The notes below the pieces were generated by a model. The model had not been told where the DNA came from and did not search any database. It worked only from the letters and a program-made list of their open reading frames with translations. Positions 16,258-26,127 of a stretch of DNA of 47,702 bases are shown here, piece after piece; positions within the stretch are counted from its first letter, which is position 1; each line of letters begins with the position of its first letter. Source of the DNA: a virus; the IMG/VR virus record IMGVR_UViG_3300042935_001876, positions 1 to 47,702 of that record; one strand, written 5' to 3'. The translations under genes and the position numbers were made by a program.

Positions 16258-19223
16258 TGCCAAAAATAATTATAACAGATTCACCTGGTAGTGGGGTTGG
16301 AGTTTTTGATAATATTGTTGGACTTCAAGTTACTGAAGGAGGGGGGTTAACGCTTGGAACTTTTGAGTTTAGGTCATCCATAACAGATGATGCCCCTATT
16401 ACTTTATATGTTAATTCATTTAGTAATCCAATAACTCTTGAATCTTTAAGTATTGATAATAATAGTAGTTTTAGGGAATTAGTTTCAAAGGAATTAAATG
16501 TTTACCCCAACTATGATTTGACCCAAGTTATGGGGTTTACCTTATATGGATCATTGGCAAAAAGATTTTCAGTATCTATAACAAAAATAATAAATTATTA
16601 TCCAGCATCAATTGATATAAATTTATATGATATTAATTTTAGTACAGGATATACAGCAACAAATATTTTATATGACCAAGTTTTAAATGAAACTGAATTT
16701 GATATAAATATTGAAAAAATATATAACCCATTTGGAATTGATTTTTCTAAAAATGCTGAAACTAATATAAAATCTAGGGAAATTGCTATTTCAGAATATA
16801 GAAATTTATCAAAATTTTATTTGGATTATGATTTGCAATTAAATGGGGTAAATTATCCCTTGTTAAATTTGGATAAATCAAATAATCTTAATACTGGGGT
16901 GTTAAAGATTATTGTTGAAGGTAATCCATTTTCTGGGGGTTCTCAATCAGTTGATTCTTATATCATCAAGCCAAATGATTATTTGTATAATTTGGTATTA
17001 AAAACTGATTTTGATGAGATTGAGCAATATATGCTAAATACCATATCCATACCAAAATATACTATGACTTTACAAGTCCCAGAAGAAAATATCAATGGGG
17101 AATTTTTGGTATATAATAGGGATATTACATTTCCATTAGATGGTATTTGGAATATTGACATTTCAAGTTCAAGTTTCACCAATTATATAAATGAATTACA
17201 AGAAATTGCAGAATACTTTGATAGTGTTAGGACAAATTTAATTTCAAGATTTTTGGTTTCAGACTCTTTGAAAGAATTTGATACATTTGACAGAAGGGTT
17301 GAAAGTGTTTTACAGATATATGGTAGAAGTTTTGATGAAGTTAAGAAGTTTATTGATTCTCTTGCTTTTATGAATTCTGTTAATTATACCCCAAAAAATG
17401 ATATACCATCACAATTATTATCAAATTTGGCAAATACATTAGGTTGGGCAGAGAATTTCCAATTTATAACGGATCAGACTTTAGTTGAATCTTTATTTGG
17501 AAATAATAGTGATTTTAAATTTCCAGCATATAATCGTTCACAAACTCCATTAGAATTAAACTATTCTTTTTATAGAAATTTGGTTATAAATTCATTTTAC
17601 CTTTTCAAATCCAAGGGGACAAGAAAATCCATTGAGTTTATTCTTAAATTATTTGGCATACCAGATGCATTAATAGAATTTAATGAACATATTTATTTGG
17701 CTGACCAAAAAATAAATTTAGATAAATTTAATTCTGAATTAGTTAAAATTAATACTGGGTCATATATTGATAATGATCCAATTGTATTAAGTACAACATA
17801 TCCACTTTCAGGTAGAACATATAGTGCATTTACAGCAAATACCAGAATTGTAAATACCACTAAAGTTAATTACCCCCTTGATGTGACAACAGGTTATCCA
17901 CAGATAAAAGAAACAGATGATTTTTTCTTTCAGATGGGGGCAGGTTGGTATCAATTAACTCCTGAACATAGAAGTTTACAAGTTAATACCAGAAGGCAAG
18001 TTGGGACTGAAATAACTTATGGGGTTGAATTTGAGAAATTAACGTATGGTGAAAAATATTTGGATAGGTTAAGGAAATTTCCATACATTGATGAGGGGTT
18101 TAGTTTGGAGAAAGTTATTGATAATAAAAAATCTTGGAATAGTTCTAATTTATTATTAAGAAATTCATCTGATGGGGATTATAATGCTTATTATACTTTA
18201 CCAGATGAGAGATTATTGTTAAATGTAAAAAATGTTAGTTTATTTTTAAATCCAGCACAAGGATTGCTTTATGATATATGGGTTCAATCAAGAGAAAAGG
18301 ATTACCCAATTCCGCAATCTGGATTAACATATCCTTATCCTACAACTGGGGGAACAGATTCAACCATAATTAATCCACAACCAAAATCAAAATCATTTTT
18401 TGAATTTGCTCAAACTTTTGCAAATGATATGATTAATGTTAGGAATAGGTTATACATCACAGATGGTAAAACCGGGGGATATCCAGTATTACAATCCATA
18501 TTTTGGAAATATATTGAAGCAAAGATAACTAATAATATTGATACCAATCAATATACTTATGATAAATTAATTGAATATGTGAATGGGATTAACCCAAATT
18601 GGATTAATCTTGTTGAACAAATGATTCCAGCAACAACATTATGGATGGGGGGTGTTAAATATGAGAATTCACCATTTCATAGACAAAAATATGCATATAA
18701 AAGATTTAGTATAACTGGAGGAACATCACCACAAGTGATAACAACAGGCAATGGTGTTGTGGTATTTGGTTTAACATCAATTGCAGATGGAGACGAGTAT
18801 ATCACTTCACCAATATTTAAAGATATATGCGATAAAAATAATATTAATCTTCTAGTTTATCCATCAAAATCATTTAATGATATTTTGGGTGATAGTATTT
18901 CAGAGGCAAAACTTGATTTTAGTGATACATGTTCTAGTGATAATGTATTGACAACTTGGTATGTTGAAATAATATTAAATAATACAATAGTATCCAAAGT
19001 TGAGTTTTATAATGGTTTGGGTAGTGATGATGTTCCTACTAGTTCTGCTTGGAATTCAGCAGTTTTAACAGGATTAGAAGGGGTGACCAAATATGATATA
19101 AATTATTCTTTACCAAACAATAACAATGTTACTTTTGTTGATTTTGCTTGCAACAATGAAAATACATATGATAGTACATTGGTGATAAACGTTGGTATTG
19201 ATATAACTTTAATTTGCGAATAA
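16257..19223 (+). CDS. Large tail/baseplate protein with P2 gpI-like segment
   Basis: A 988-aa protein sharing one base with the preceding stop (TAATG). Residues about 335-480 resemble the tail protein I family (P2 gpI, baseplate periphery): a helical stretch FDRRVESVLQIYGRSFDEV, then LLSNLANTLGW, and YRNLVINSFYLFKSKGT continuing RKSIEFILKLFGI; the Arg-Asn-Leu-helix followed by Ser-Lys-Gly-Thr is the recognisable part. The first 330 residues are beta-rich and the last 150 form a separate beta domain with cysteines (DICDKNN, FSDTCSS, DFACNN). It probably attaches fibres or adhesins to the baseplate, as its downstream neighbour is the SprB-repeat protein. The gpI likeness is by eye and should be tested by profile search. 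Confidence 0.68.
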   Translation: MPKIIITDSPGSGVGVFDNIVGLQVTEGGGLTLGTFEFRSSITDDAPITLYVNSFSNPITLESLSIDNNSSFRELVSKELNVYPNYDLTQVMGFTLYGSLAKRFSVSITKIINYYPASIDINLYDINFSTGYTATNILYDQVLNETEFDINIEKIYNPFGIDFSKNAETNIKSREIAISEYRNLSKFYLDYDLQLNGVNYPLLNLDKSNNLNTGVLKIIVEGNPFSGGSQSVDSYIIKPNDYLYNLVLKTDFDEIEQYMLNTISIPKYTMTLQVPEENINGEFLVYNRDITFPLDGIWNIDISSSSFTNYINELQEIAEYFDSVRTNLISRFLVSDSLKEFDTFDRRVESVLQIYGRSFDEVKKFIDSLAFMNSVNYTPKNDIPSQLLSNLANTLGWAENFQFITDQTLVESLFGNNSDFKFPAYNRSQTPLELNYSFYRNLVINSFYLFKSKGTRKSIEFILKLFGIPDALIEFNEHIYLADQKINLDKFNSELVKINTGSYIDNDPIVLSTTYPLSGRTYSAFTANTRIVNTTKVNYPLDVTTGYPQIKETDDFFFQMGAGWYQLTPEHRSLQVNTRRQVGTEITYGVEFEKLTYGEKYLDRLRKFPYIDEGFSLEKVIDNKKSWNSSNLLLRNSSDGDYNAYYTLPDERLLLNVKNVSLFLNPAQGLLYDIWVQSREKDYPIPQSGLTYPYPTTGGTDSTIINPQPKSKSFFEFAQTFANDMINVRNRLYITDGKTGGYPVLQSIFWKYIEAKITNNIDTNQYTYDKLIEYVNGINPNWINLVEQMIPATTLWMGGVKYENSPFHRQKYAYKRFSITGGTSPQVITTGNGVVVFGLTSIADGDEYITSPIFKDICDKNNINLLVYPSKSFNDILGDSISEAKLDFSDTCSSDNVLTTWYVEIILNNTIVSKVEFYNGLGSDDVPTSSAWNSAVLTGLEGVTKYDINYSLPNNNNVTFVDFACNNENTYDSTLVINVGIDITLICE

Positions 19224-21412
19224 TGGCAGCATTTGATTATTTTTTGAGTTTAACAGGCGACTGCACTAATACAAATTCTGGTGCAATACTTCTTGAATTA
19301 AGTGGAGGAACGCCACCTTATAGTATTGAATTTATTAATCCATATATTGATAGTACCCCTTATATAACAATAACTGAACCAGTATTAATTACAAGTTTAT
19401 CAGCAACAACTTATGGGGTTAGAGTGAATGATTCAACTGCTCCAGATAATTTAGAATTTTATTTAAATATTCCAATATCTAGTGGAGTTTGTACCTCAAT
19501 ATTGTCAACAATCAATTCAACATGTGGGGATTCAAATGGTTCAGTAACTGGAACAACAACATCTCTATTTTCAACAACAGATTGTTATTTATATACTAGT
19601 GGAAATACCTTAATATCAAACAATATTTTTAATTCGGAGGAAATTATTTTTGAAAATTTAAGTGCAGACACTTATTATATTTATGTTGAAGATATTGGGG
19701 GTTGTACAGCAAAAACAGAAAATTTTATAATAAAAAATTCCACATCATTTGATTATGGTTATTTTATTGTTAAAAATTCACCTTGCTTTACTGGATCAAC
19801 AGGTGCAATATACATAACAGGTCAAACAAATCCTGGGCCTTATAGTTATTTTTGGAACAATGGAGCAACTGGGAATACAATCACAAATTTACCCACAGAT
19901 TCTTATTCTGTTAGTGTTACAGATGGTCAAGGCTGTGTTAACACCAAAATAATTATAGTTGAAGAGGCAGAATCTATGGGATTATTACAGATAATTCCCA
20001 CACAACCATCATGCTTTACTGCAACAGGTTCTTTAGACGTTACCATTAGTGGAGGTACTGCGCCATATTATTTTTCAGCAAGTACAGGATTTTATGATAT
20101 AACATATAGTAATAACATTGTGATTACTGGATTAACATCTGGTACTTATGACATAAGGGTTATAGATGGTGCATTATGTTCACTTGATATTACAACAAGT
20201 TTAGTTAGTGAAAATTCTGTTTCAAGCGTTGAATTTATTGGAACAAATTCATTATGTGGCTCATCTAATGGGATTATATCAATTAATATATTGGGGGGAA
20301 CTGGACCATATACTTATGGGTTAATTCAACCAAGTGGGGATACAATAACAAATACCACAACTTCAACAAATTATTTATTTACCAATTTAGGAACTGGTAC
20401 ATATACAGTTTATATGCAAGATTCTTCAGGTTGTTACTATGATGAAGAAGTGACAATTATTGCTGAAGATAAATTTGAATTAAATTATTCATTAACTGGG
20501 ACAACTTGTAATTCAAACAATGGTACTCTTTTTGCATATATTACAACAGGGGGCACACCCCCATACGATTTTTATTTGGATGATGTAAATAGCATTTTAG
20601 ATACAAATTTAACAGGATATACTTTTACAAATTTAAGAGATGGGAATAAGACTTTAAGAGTTATTGATTCAACTGGTTGTGAGCAGATAAAAGTATTAAC
20701 AATACCCACAAGTAATTATTTGGATTTTTCATTATATCCAACATCATGTGTGAATGGTAATGATGGTACAATAACAGCTTTGATAACTGATGGGTTGCCA
20801 CCTTTTACATACACTTGGTCAAGTAATGTATCTGGTAATCCACAATCAATATCAGCAACTGGGTTAACTAGTGGTGATTATTCATTAACAATTGTGGATA
20901 ATAATGGTTGTTCATTAACCAGAGATGTAAGTATAAGTTGTTTTAGTACAGTAAAGTCGTATCAAACATACATTGTTGATTCAAAAGTATTTGGGATAAA
21001 TTCAATAAATAAATTTGGATTATTAGATTTCTTGAATGAGGGCTTTAGTGATTTGGTGAATATGGAGTTTAGTGGATCAACCACTATAATCGATCCAAAA
21101 TGTAATTTAAACTCAGCAATCTTCACAACAGAATATACGTTAGAACCAAGTGGTATCACAAGTGGAAATACATTCTACACAGGATATACAAGAACAGATG
21201 TTCCAACAGATTCGGTTTATGCAGAATCCATAGTTGATTTGTTGGCTGGTAATACCCTAAAAGGATTACTTGGAATCCCAGGAATACAGAGTGTGTCTTA
21301 TGACTTAATAACAAATACAATAAACATCATAGCAGAACCAGGAGATAGTATAACCTCACAAGTATTAACCATAAAATTGAAAATAGATTATGATATATCT
21401 TGTAAATTATGA
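19223..21412 (+). CDS. Phage adhesin with seven SprB repeats
   Basis: A 729-aa protein; the ATG at 19223 (TAATG junction) is preferred over the TTG at 19214. About 560 residues consist of seven consecutive SprB-type repeats of about 75-85 aa. Each has a Cys plus (N/G)G start, the S/T-GGTxPYxF strand (SGGTPPYSIEF, TSGGTAPYYF-like, TTGGTPPYDFYL, TDGLPPFTYTW), a (T/N)L(S/T)xGTY turn, and a closing V-x-D-x-x-GC (VTDGQGCVN, QDSSGCYYD, VDNNGCSL). SprB repeats are known from the mobile gliding adhesin of Flavobacterium. The last 160 residues are a distinct, repeat-free domain that may anchor the protein or bind the receptor. It lies between the gpI-like protein and smaller adhesin genes, fitting a tail-tip adhesin. 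Confidence 0.8.
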   Translation: MAAFDYFLSLTGDCTNTNSGAILLELSGGTPPYSIEFINPYIDSTPYITITEPVLITSLSATTYGVRVNDSTAPDNLEFYLNIPISSGVCTSILSTINSTCGDSNGSVTGTTTSLFSTTDCYLYTSGNTLISNNIFNSEEIIFENLSADTYYIYVEDIGGCTAKTENFIIKNSTSFDYGYFIVKNSPCFTGSTGAIYITGQTNPGPYSYFWNNGATGNTITNLPTDSYSVSVTDGQGCVNTKIIIVEEAESMGLLQIIPTQPSCFTATGSLDVTISGGTAPYYFSASTGFYDITYSNNIVITGLTSGTYDIRVIDGALCSLDITTSLVSENSVSSVEFIGTNSLCGSSNGIISINILGGTGPYTYGLIQPSGDTITNTTTSTNYLFTNLGTGTYTVYMQDSSGCYYDEEVTIIAEDKFELNYSLTGTTCNSNNGTLFAYITTGGTPPYDFYLDDVNSILDTNLTGYTFTNLRDGNKTLRVIDSTGCEQIKVLTIPTSNYLDFSLYPTSCVNGNDGTITALITDGLPPFTYTWSSNVSGNPQSISATGLTSGDYSLTIVDNNGCSLTRDVSISCFSTVKSYQTYIVDSKVFGINSINKFGLLDFLNEGFSDLVNMEFSGSTTIIDPKCNLNSAIFTTEYTLEPSGITSGNTFYTGYTRTDVPTDSVYAESIVDLLAGNTLKGLLGIPGIQSVSYDLITNTINIIAEPGDSITSQVLTIKLKIDYDISCKL

Positions 21413-21960
21413 CAAACATTATTATTTCAAGTATAAGTGGGGCAACTCCTTTAAATATATATGTATCTGATGCATTTGGGGGGAATGAAAACTATCTGGG
21501 TCAAGTAACAACATTACCTTTGGTGGTTGATATAACATATGAATTACCTATTATATTTAATTCAGCTCCCCAAGTTACCATTATTATTGAGGATAGTGAA
21601 GGATGCAGAACAACAAAGAAATTAAATTGTTATATTAATTGTGATATTGTTTATAGTATAACTGATATTACATCAATTACTCCAACTCCAACTCCAACCC
21701 CATCTTCAACTCCAGGGTATATTCCAATTGCCTCATCAAATAATAAAATAACATTAACATCTATAATAGGAACTCCACCATTTGGTATTTATATATCAGA
21801 CATAAATAGGAATTATGAAACTTATATTACAACAATAACAAATACTGGAATATTACCACTTACCATTGATGTCCCCAATAGATTTTCTGGGTCAAATCAA
21901 GTTATTGTTACCATAAAAGATATAAATTCTTGTAGTTATTTTAAAATAATAGATTGTTAA
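21409..21960 (+). CDS. Two-domain adhesin-like protein with short Pro-Thr linker
   Basis: A 183-aa protein overlapping the SprB protein by 4 nt (ATGA). It has two copies of a small beta domain of about 75 aa, each with an I-x-G-x-(S/T)P-(L/F)-x-IYxSD opening and an EDSEGC or KDINSC closing, joined by PTPTPTPSSTPGYIP. The domain is a shortened relative of the SprB repeat, and a single copy makes up the whole 75-aa protein at 40397. Probably an accessory tail adhesin or spacer translated with its neighbours; receptor unknown. Confidence 0.66.
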   Translation: MTNIIISSISGATPLNIYVSDAFGGNENYLGQVTTLPLVVDITYELPIIFNSAPQVTIIIEDSEGCRTTKKLNCYINCDIVYSITDITSITPTPTPTPSSTPGYIPIASSNNKITLTSIIGTPPFGIYISDINRNYETYITTITNTGILPLTIDVPNRFSGSNQVIVTIKDINSCSYFKIIDC

Positions 21961-23406
21961 ATGGCAACATATAAATTAATTGTAGTAAATATTGATCCAA
22001 TATGTGAGAATAGCATAGAGAATGAGATAACAGGGGTTACTGCTTGTTCAAGGTATTTCTTACAATTAAATCCCTCATCTCACTCAAAAGGTCCATTTAA
22101 TTTTTATATTGATACAATTGATAGTGAGCCAATATATAGCAATATAACAAGAGAGCAATTTTTGGCTGGAATAACTCTTGAGATTTTATGCACAACCCCA
22201 ACTCCAACACCATCTATAACACCAACCCCAAGTATAACACCATCTATAACACAGACGCCAACAAAGACGCCAACACAGACGCCAACACCATCTGTAACAT
22301 CAACAAACACTCCAACACCAACAAATACCCCAACAAAGACAAATACTCCAACACCAACCATAACTCCAACAGTTACCCCAACAACACCGGAAGAGTATGA
22401 GGCTTATTTATTTATTGAGCCAGTTAGTATGAATGTGGAGTTCAATTCTTGGATGTCATCTGGTGGTAGTTTATTTAGGGGATTTTCAAATGGTATTGCT
22501 CCATCAATAAGTGCAGCAACATTTAATGACCAGATTAATAGGTATATATCCTTTTCAGGTTGGGGAGCAAATGCACCACAAGTAAGAACAACAAAGATAC
22601 GCCAAAATAGTGGTGGATTTGATGAATATGGTAATTTAATTCAAGCTTATTTATTCAAGACGCATGAAGTTCCAGCATATTTGACAACAGGTTATTCTTG
22701 GTATACTTGGGTTATACCAAATATGGACACAAATAGAAATCTTGTTAGCAACATTGGGGTTAATGAATATGGGGATTCAACATCATTAGTCCCGGTTAAT
22801 ACAAATTTATTATATGCAGAATTAACGGTAATATATAGTGGCTTCACAATTCCACAAAATTATTATCATATATATACAACATTTAGCAATACAAATTTCA
22901 GATTAAATAATGATAACAAAATATATTTTAAGGGAAATTCCTTAATACCAGATTTAAATGGTTGCAATTGTTTTGATGTTTATTTGGATCCGTCAACCCC
23001 ATCAGTATTATCTTGTTATGATGTTTGTAGGGAGGTTGCAAATACCAGAATATGTGGAAAAACAACAACATTTAATGGTGCAAATGGTCAGAAATATTAT
23101 ATTGATTTTCAATCATGTATAAACAATGACGATAGCAGTTGGAATGGGGCAAAGAATTTTAGCATAAACGGATATTGCTATTCAACTGATTCAGTTGGGG
23201 TTATTACTGGTTCAACAATATGCCCATCACCAACTCCAACACCAACAAATACATTAACACCAACACCAACTATAACTATGACTCAAACTAAAACCCCTAC
23301 CCCAACAAGGACAATTACTCCTACTAACACAAAGACGCCAACAAATACAGCAACTCCTACACCAACAAACACATTAACTCCAACACCAACTCCTACACCA
23401 ATTTAA
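21961..23406 (+). CDS. Tail appendage protein with two Pro-Thr tracts
   Basis: A 481-aa protein beginning directly after the previous stop. Domain order: an N-terminal beta domain of about 75 aa; a Pro-Thr tract (about residues 78-140, [17 protein letters not shown] and TNTPTPTNTPTKTNT); a central globular domain of about 280 aa rich in Trp, Tyr and Asn with cysteines (SCYDVCREV, RICGKTT) and a motif ending FSINGYCYSTDSVGVITG that also occurs, in variant form, in the protein at 42289; and a terminal Pro-Thr tract of about 60 aa ending at the stop. The chain ends inside the repeat, and a fragment of the same repeat continues out of frame after the stop, so the C-terminus may be shortened. Likely a surface-exposed tail protein. 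Confidence 0.68.
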   Translation: MATYKLIVVNIDPICENSIENEITGVTACSRYFLQLNPSSHSKGPFNFYIDTIDSEPIYSNITREQFLAGITLEILCTTPTPTPSITPTPSITPSITQTPTKTPTQTPTPSVTSTNTPTPTNTPTKTNTPTPTITPTVTPTTPEEYEAYLFIEPVSMNVEFNSWMSSGGSLFRGFSNGIAPSISAATFNDQINRYISFSGWGANAPQVRTTKIRQNSGGFDEYGNLIQAYLFKTHEVPAYLTTGYSWYTWVIPNMDTNRNLVSNIGVNEYGDSTSLVPVNTNLLYAELTVIYSGFTIPQNYYHIYTTFSNTNFRLNNDNKIYFKGNSLIPDLNGCNCFDVYLDPSTPSVLSCYDVCREVANTRICGKTTTFNGANGQKYYIDFQSCINNDDSSWNGAKNFSINGYCYSTDSVGVITGSTICPSPTPTPTNTLTPTPTITMTQTKTPTPTRTITPTNTKTPTNTATPTPTNTLTPTPTPTPI

Positions 23407-23442
23407 TTTCAACACCAACAAATAGAATAACATTTACAACCA
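23407..23442 (+). pseudogene. Out-of-frame remnant of the Pro-Thr tract
   Basis: In the frame shifted by two bases from the upstream gene, reading from 23403 gives LISTPTNRITFTTI then a stop, clearly a decayed continuation of the Pro-Thr repeat that ends at 23406. I read this as a frameshift that trimmed the repeat, or as the ragged edge of a repeat expansion. Very short, so the reading is tentative. Confidence 0.35.
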
Positions 23443-23472
23443 TTTAAGTTATGGTTAAAATGTAATTTTATA

Positions 23473-23480
23473 TATTTATA
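23473..23480 (+). promoter_or_regulatory. TATTTATA promoter-like element
   Basis: Exact TATTTATA 19 nt before the ATG of the first collagen-like fibre gene, in a 93-nt gap. Shared with other unit-leading genes in the window. Confidence 0.45.
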
Positions 23481-23499
23481 AAAAATAATAAATTAGTTA

Positions 23500-26007
23500 A
23501 TGAGTTTTAATTATAAAAATCCTAAATCATCAGTTGTACTATCTGGGCCAAATTCAGTTAGGACAGATTCAAATACCGGAAGCAATTTTAGTTCATTCCA
23601 AGTTGGTGGTTTTTACGAGGTTTTTAAATTAAGTGATTTAAATTTTAACATACCAAGTGGTGCAACAGGGACAATATTATATTCAGGAAATACCATTCCC
23701 ATTGATTTTAGTTATAATGCACCAAACAATTTTCCAAATGTAGTCAATTTATATTCAGATGGGATTTCTTCTGGAAGGAGAAAACTTGGTATGATTGCTT
23801 ATGTTTATGAGAATAATAAGACATATCAATACCAAATACCAAACTATGAAACATTATTTAATAATGCTATAAATGTTGGTTCTGTTGTAAATATTGATTT
23901 TGGTTATCAGATATATGATAATACAGATGAAGGTAAATTATTGTTAAATGCTTGGACAGGGTCAACCATTGAAGGCATAAGTGGAGTAACAAGAGGGGAT
24001 GCAAGATGGGTTGAGTTCAATCCAGAGATTTATATCACAGGTGGAACATATAGTTCAGGAGATACCACATTATATTTATATGATAGTTCAGGGAATACAA
24101 TACCAATATCAGGGTTTAGCATTAGTATTAGTGGGGGAACAACGGGGACATCTGGAACAAGTGGTACATCTGGTGGTTTAGCAGGAACATCTGGAACAAG
24201 TGGCTCATCTGGTGATCCATTAACTGAATTAGAAATAACAGGAGTTCAGAATAATTCTAATAGAACATTTACAATATCTGAATCTGTTGATATAAGTAAT
24301 CATTTATTTTTTTATAATGGGCAATTGCAACAATATGGTGTAGATTATACCATATTATCAGGCACAACTTTAGTAATTGATAATGCTAATCCGCCACCAA
24401 CACCAAATTGTATATTAAAGATATATGGTAGTGTTGTTATTGGTTTTAATGGAACATCTGGAACATCTGGAACAAGTGGTTCAAGTGGTTCATCTGGAAC
24501 AAGTGGTTCATCTGGTAATCCATTAACTGAATTAGAAATAACAGGAGTTCAGAATAATTCTAATAGAACATTTACAATATCTGAATCTGTTGATATAGGT
24601 AATCATTTATTTTTTTATAATGGGCAATTGCAACAATATGATGTAGATTATACCATATTGTCAGGTACAACTTTAGTAATCAATAATGCTAATCCACCAC
24701 CAACACCAAATTGTATATTAAAGATATATGGTGGTGTTGTTATTGGTGTTAATGGTACATCAGGTACAAGTGGGAGTAATGGAACATCTGGAACAAGTGG
24801 TTCATCTGGCAGTTCAGGAACATCAGGCACAGAGGGAACAAGTGGTTCATCTGGAAGCAGCGGAACATCAGGTATAGATGGGACAAGTGGTTCATCTGGA
24901 AGCAGCGGAACATCAGGTATAGATGGAACATCAGGCACGTCAGGAACAAGTGGTACGTCAGGTAGTAGTGGGTTACAAGGTATAAGTGCAGGTCAAGTTT
25001 ATTATTTCAATGAAAGCCAAAATTCAGATGTTAATGGGTATAAAGCCCTATCAATTACTCCACTTGACACACCACAACAAAGTGTTGTTATATTAGTTCC
25101 AGGTAATTCAACAGGGACATTAGTTTCAGATTATATAACGCCTGAATTAGGTTTTTCTGTAATACCAGGTGGGACACAAAAATTTCATTTACATTTCTTA
25201 AAAACAAATCAAAATGATTTGATGGATGTTTATGTTGAGATACAATTGGCTAATTTTAGTGGACAAACAATTGGACCAATAATAACATCAAATGTTAGTC
25301 TTATAAATTGGTTAGATGGGTCAACACCAGTTGAGGCAAATGTTGATATAACTTTACCAACAACAACAATCAATCCAACTAATAGGATGATTGTTAGAAT
25401 ATATCTTAATAATCAACAAGGTTCATCAAAAAATGTTACATATTATACAGAAGGGAATAGTAATTATTCATTTGTTTTAACATCTACTGGTGCAATAGGA
25501 GGAACAAGTGGTATTTCAGGTTCTAGTGGCTCATCAGGGACAAGTGGTTCATCTGGGAGTAGCGGTACATCTGGAACAAGTGGTTCATCTGGAACAAGTG
25601 TAGCACTTTATTTACTTGAAGCATATGCAGACGTTGTTTATACTTTACCAGGTAGTTTTACTAATGATACTTGTAGATATAGTATTGTGAATAATAGTGT
25701 AAATGTATCAAGTGCATGGTTTAATACTTCAACTTATACCTTTACACCACTAAAAGCAGGTTATTGGGAAATTGCGGCTAGTTATGATGTCTATAGAAAT
25801 GGAGAAGCTAATATGGGAATACAAAAAAATGGCAGTACTATAGGAATAGCGGGTTCAATATCTTCAATAATACAACAAGTAAGAAAAATTTTATATCTAA
25901 ATGGCTCAACTGACTATGTAAATATTATTAATAATGGTTCTAATGCAAATGCAAGAACACAAGAAGTAACTAGGTCTTGGTTTCAAGCAATATGGTTAGG
26001 AGAATAA
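23500..26007 (+). CDS. Collagen-like tail fibre with duplicated domain and C1q-like C-terminus
   Basis: An 835-aa fibre protein. Order: N-terminal globular part of about 205 aa, probably the virion anchor; a short Gly-x-y stretch; a beta domain with the motif HLFFYNGQLQQYGVDYTIL; another Gly-x-y stretch; a near-identical second copy of that domain; a longer Gly-x-y stalk (GTSGSSGSSGTSG with GTEG and GIDG units); a beta domain of about 165 aa; a further stalk; and a C-terminal domain of about 135 aa resembling the C1q/TNF fold (YTFTPLKAGYWEIAASYDVY, ending RSWFQAIWLGE). Glycine at every third residue predicts a collagen triple helix without proline, with the C1q-like head as trimeriser and possible receptor binder. 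The beta domain is shared with the giant fibre downstream. Confidence 0.82.
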   Translation: MSFNYKNPKSSVVLSGPNSVRTDSNTGSNFSSFQVGGFYEVFKLSDLNFNIPSGATGTILYSGNTIPIDFSYNAPNNFPNVVNLYSDGISSGRRKLGMIAYVYENNKTYQYQIPNYETLFNNAINVGSVVNIDFGYQIYDNTDEGKLLLNAWTGSTIEGISGVTRGDARWVEFNPEIYITGGTYSSGDTTLYLYDSSGNTIPISGFSISISGGTTGTSGTSGTSGGLAGTSGTSGSSGDPLTELEITGVQNNSNRTFTISESVDISNHLFFYNGQLQQYGVDYTILSGTTLVIDNANPPPTPNCILKIYGSVVIGFNGTSGTSGTSGSSGSSGTSGSSGNPLTELEITGVQNNSNRTFTISESVDIGNHLFFYNGQLQQYDVDYTILSGTTLVINNANPPPTPNCILKIYGGVVIGVNGTSGTSGSNGTSGTSGSSGSSGTSGTEGTSGSSGSSGTSGIDGTSGSSGSSGTSGIDGTSGTSGTSGTSGSSGLQGISAGQVYYFNESQNSDVNGYKALSITPLDTPQQSVVILVPGNSTGTLVSDYITPELGFSVIPGGTQKFHLHFLKTNQNDLMDVYVEIQLANFSGQTIGPIITSNVSLINWLDGSTPVEANVDITLPTTTINPTNRMIVRIYLNNQQGSSKNVTYYTEGNSNYSFVLTSTGAIGGTSGISGSSGSSGTSGSSGSSGTSGTSGSSGTSVALYLLEAYADVVYTLPGSFTNDTCRYSIVNNSVNVSSAWFNTSTYTFTPLKAGYWEIAASYDVYRNGEANMGIQKNGSTIGIAGSISSIIQQVRKILYLNGSTDYVNIINNGSNANARTQEVTRSWFQAIWLGE
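24217..24756 (+). repeat. 303-bp tandem duplication inside the fibre gene
   Basis: The segment from 24217 (ccattaactgaattag) recurs from 24520 with an offset of 303 bp and only a handful of differences over about 237 bp; both copies encode the QLQQY domain and run into Gly-x-y repeat. The offset is a multiple of three, so the reading frame is kept. The high DNA identity indicates a recent duplication. Confidence 0.85.
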
Positions 26008-26029
26008 TATTTAAAGATATAGAATACTA

Positions 26030-26114
26030 TTTTTTATAAAGTAAGTGTTTTAGTATATATGTTTTTTTTATAAAGTATATAATAATTTTATATTTTAGGT
26101 TTTTTTTAAAACCT
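26030..26114. repeat. Direct repeats and hairpin in the gap between fibre genes
   Basis: The 141-nt gap 26008-26148 holds a 14-nt direct repeat TTTTTTATAAAGTA at 26030-26043 and 26064-26077 (34-nt spacing). It is followed by a hairpin AGGTTTT (26097-26103) / AAAACCT (26108-26114), with a third TAAAGTA right after it. The hairpin has no following T run, so it is not a standard intrinsic terminator. Either transcript ending or regulation of the giant fibre is possible. Confidence 0.45.
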
Positions 26115-26119
26115 TAAAG

Positions 26120-26127
26120 TATTTATG
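26120..26127 (+). promoter_or_regulatory. TATTTATG, variant of the TATTTATA element
   Basis: One mismatch to the octamer seen before other unit-leading genes, located 21 nt before the ATG at 26149, just after the hairpin in this gap. Confidence 0.3.

Noticed and set aside
23438-23456. AACCAT/ATGGTT hairpin as terminator after the gene at 21961
   Set aside because: Six AT-rich pairs and followed by A's, not T's.
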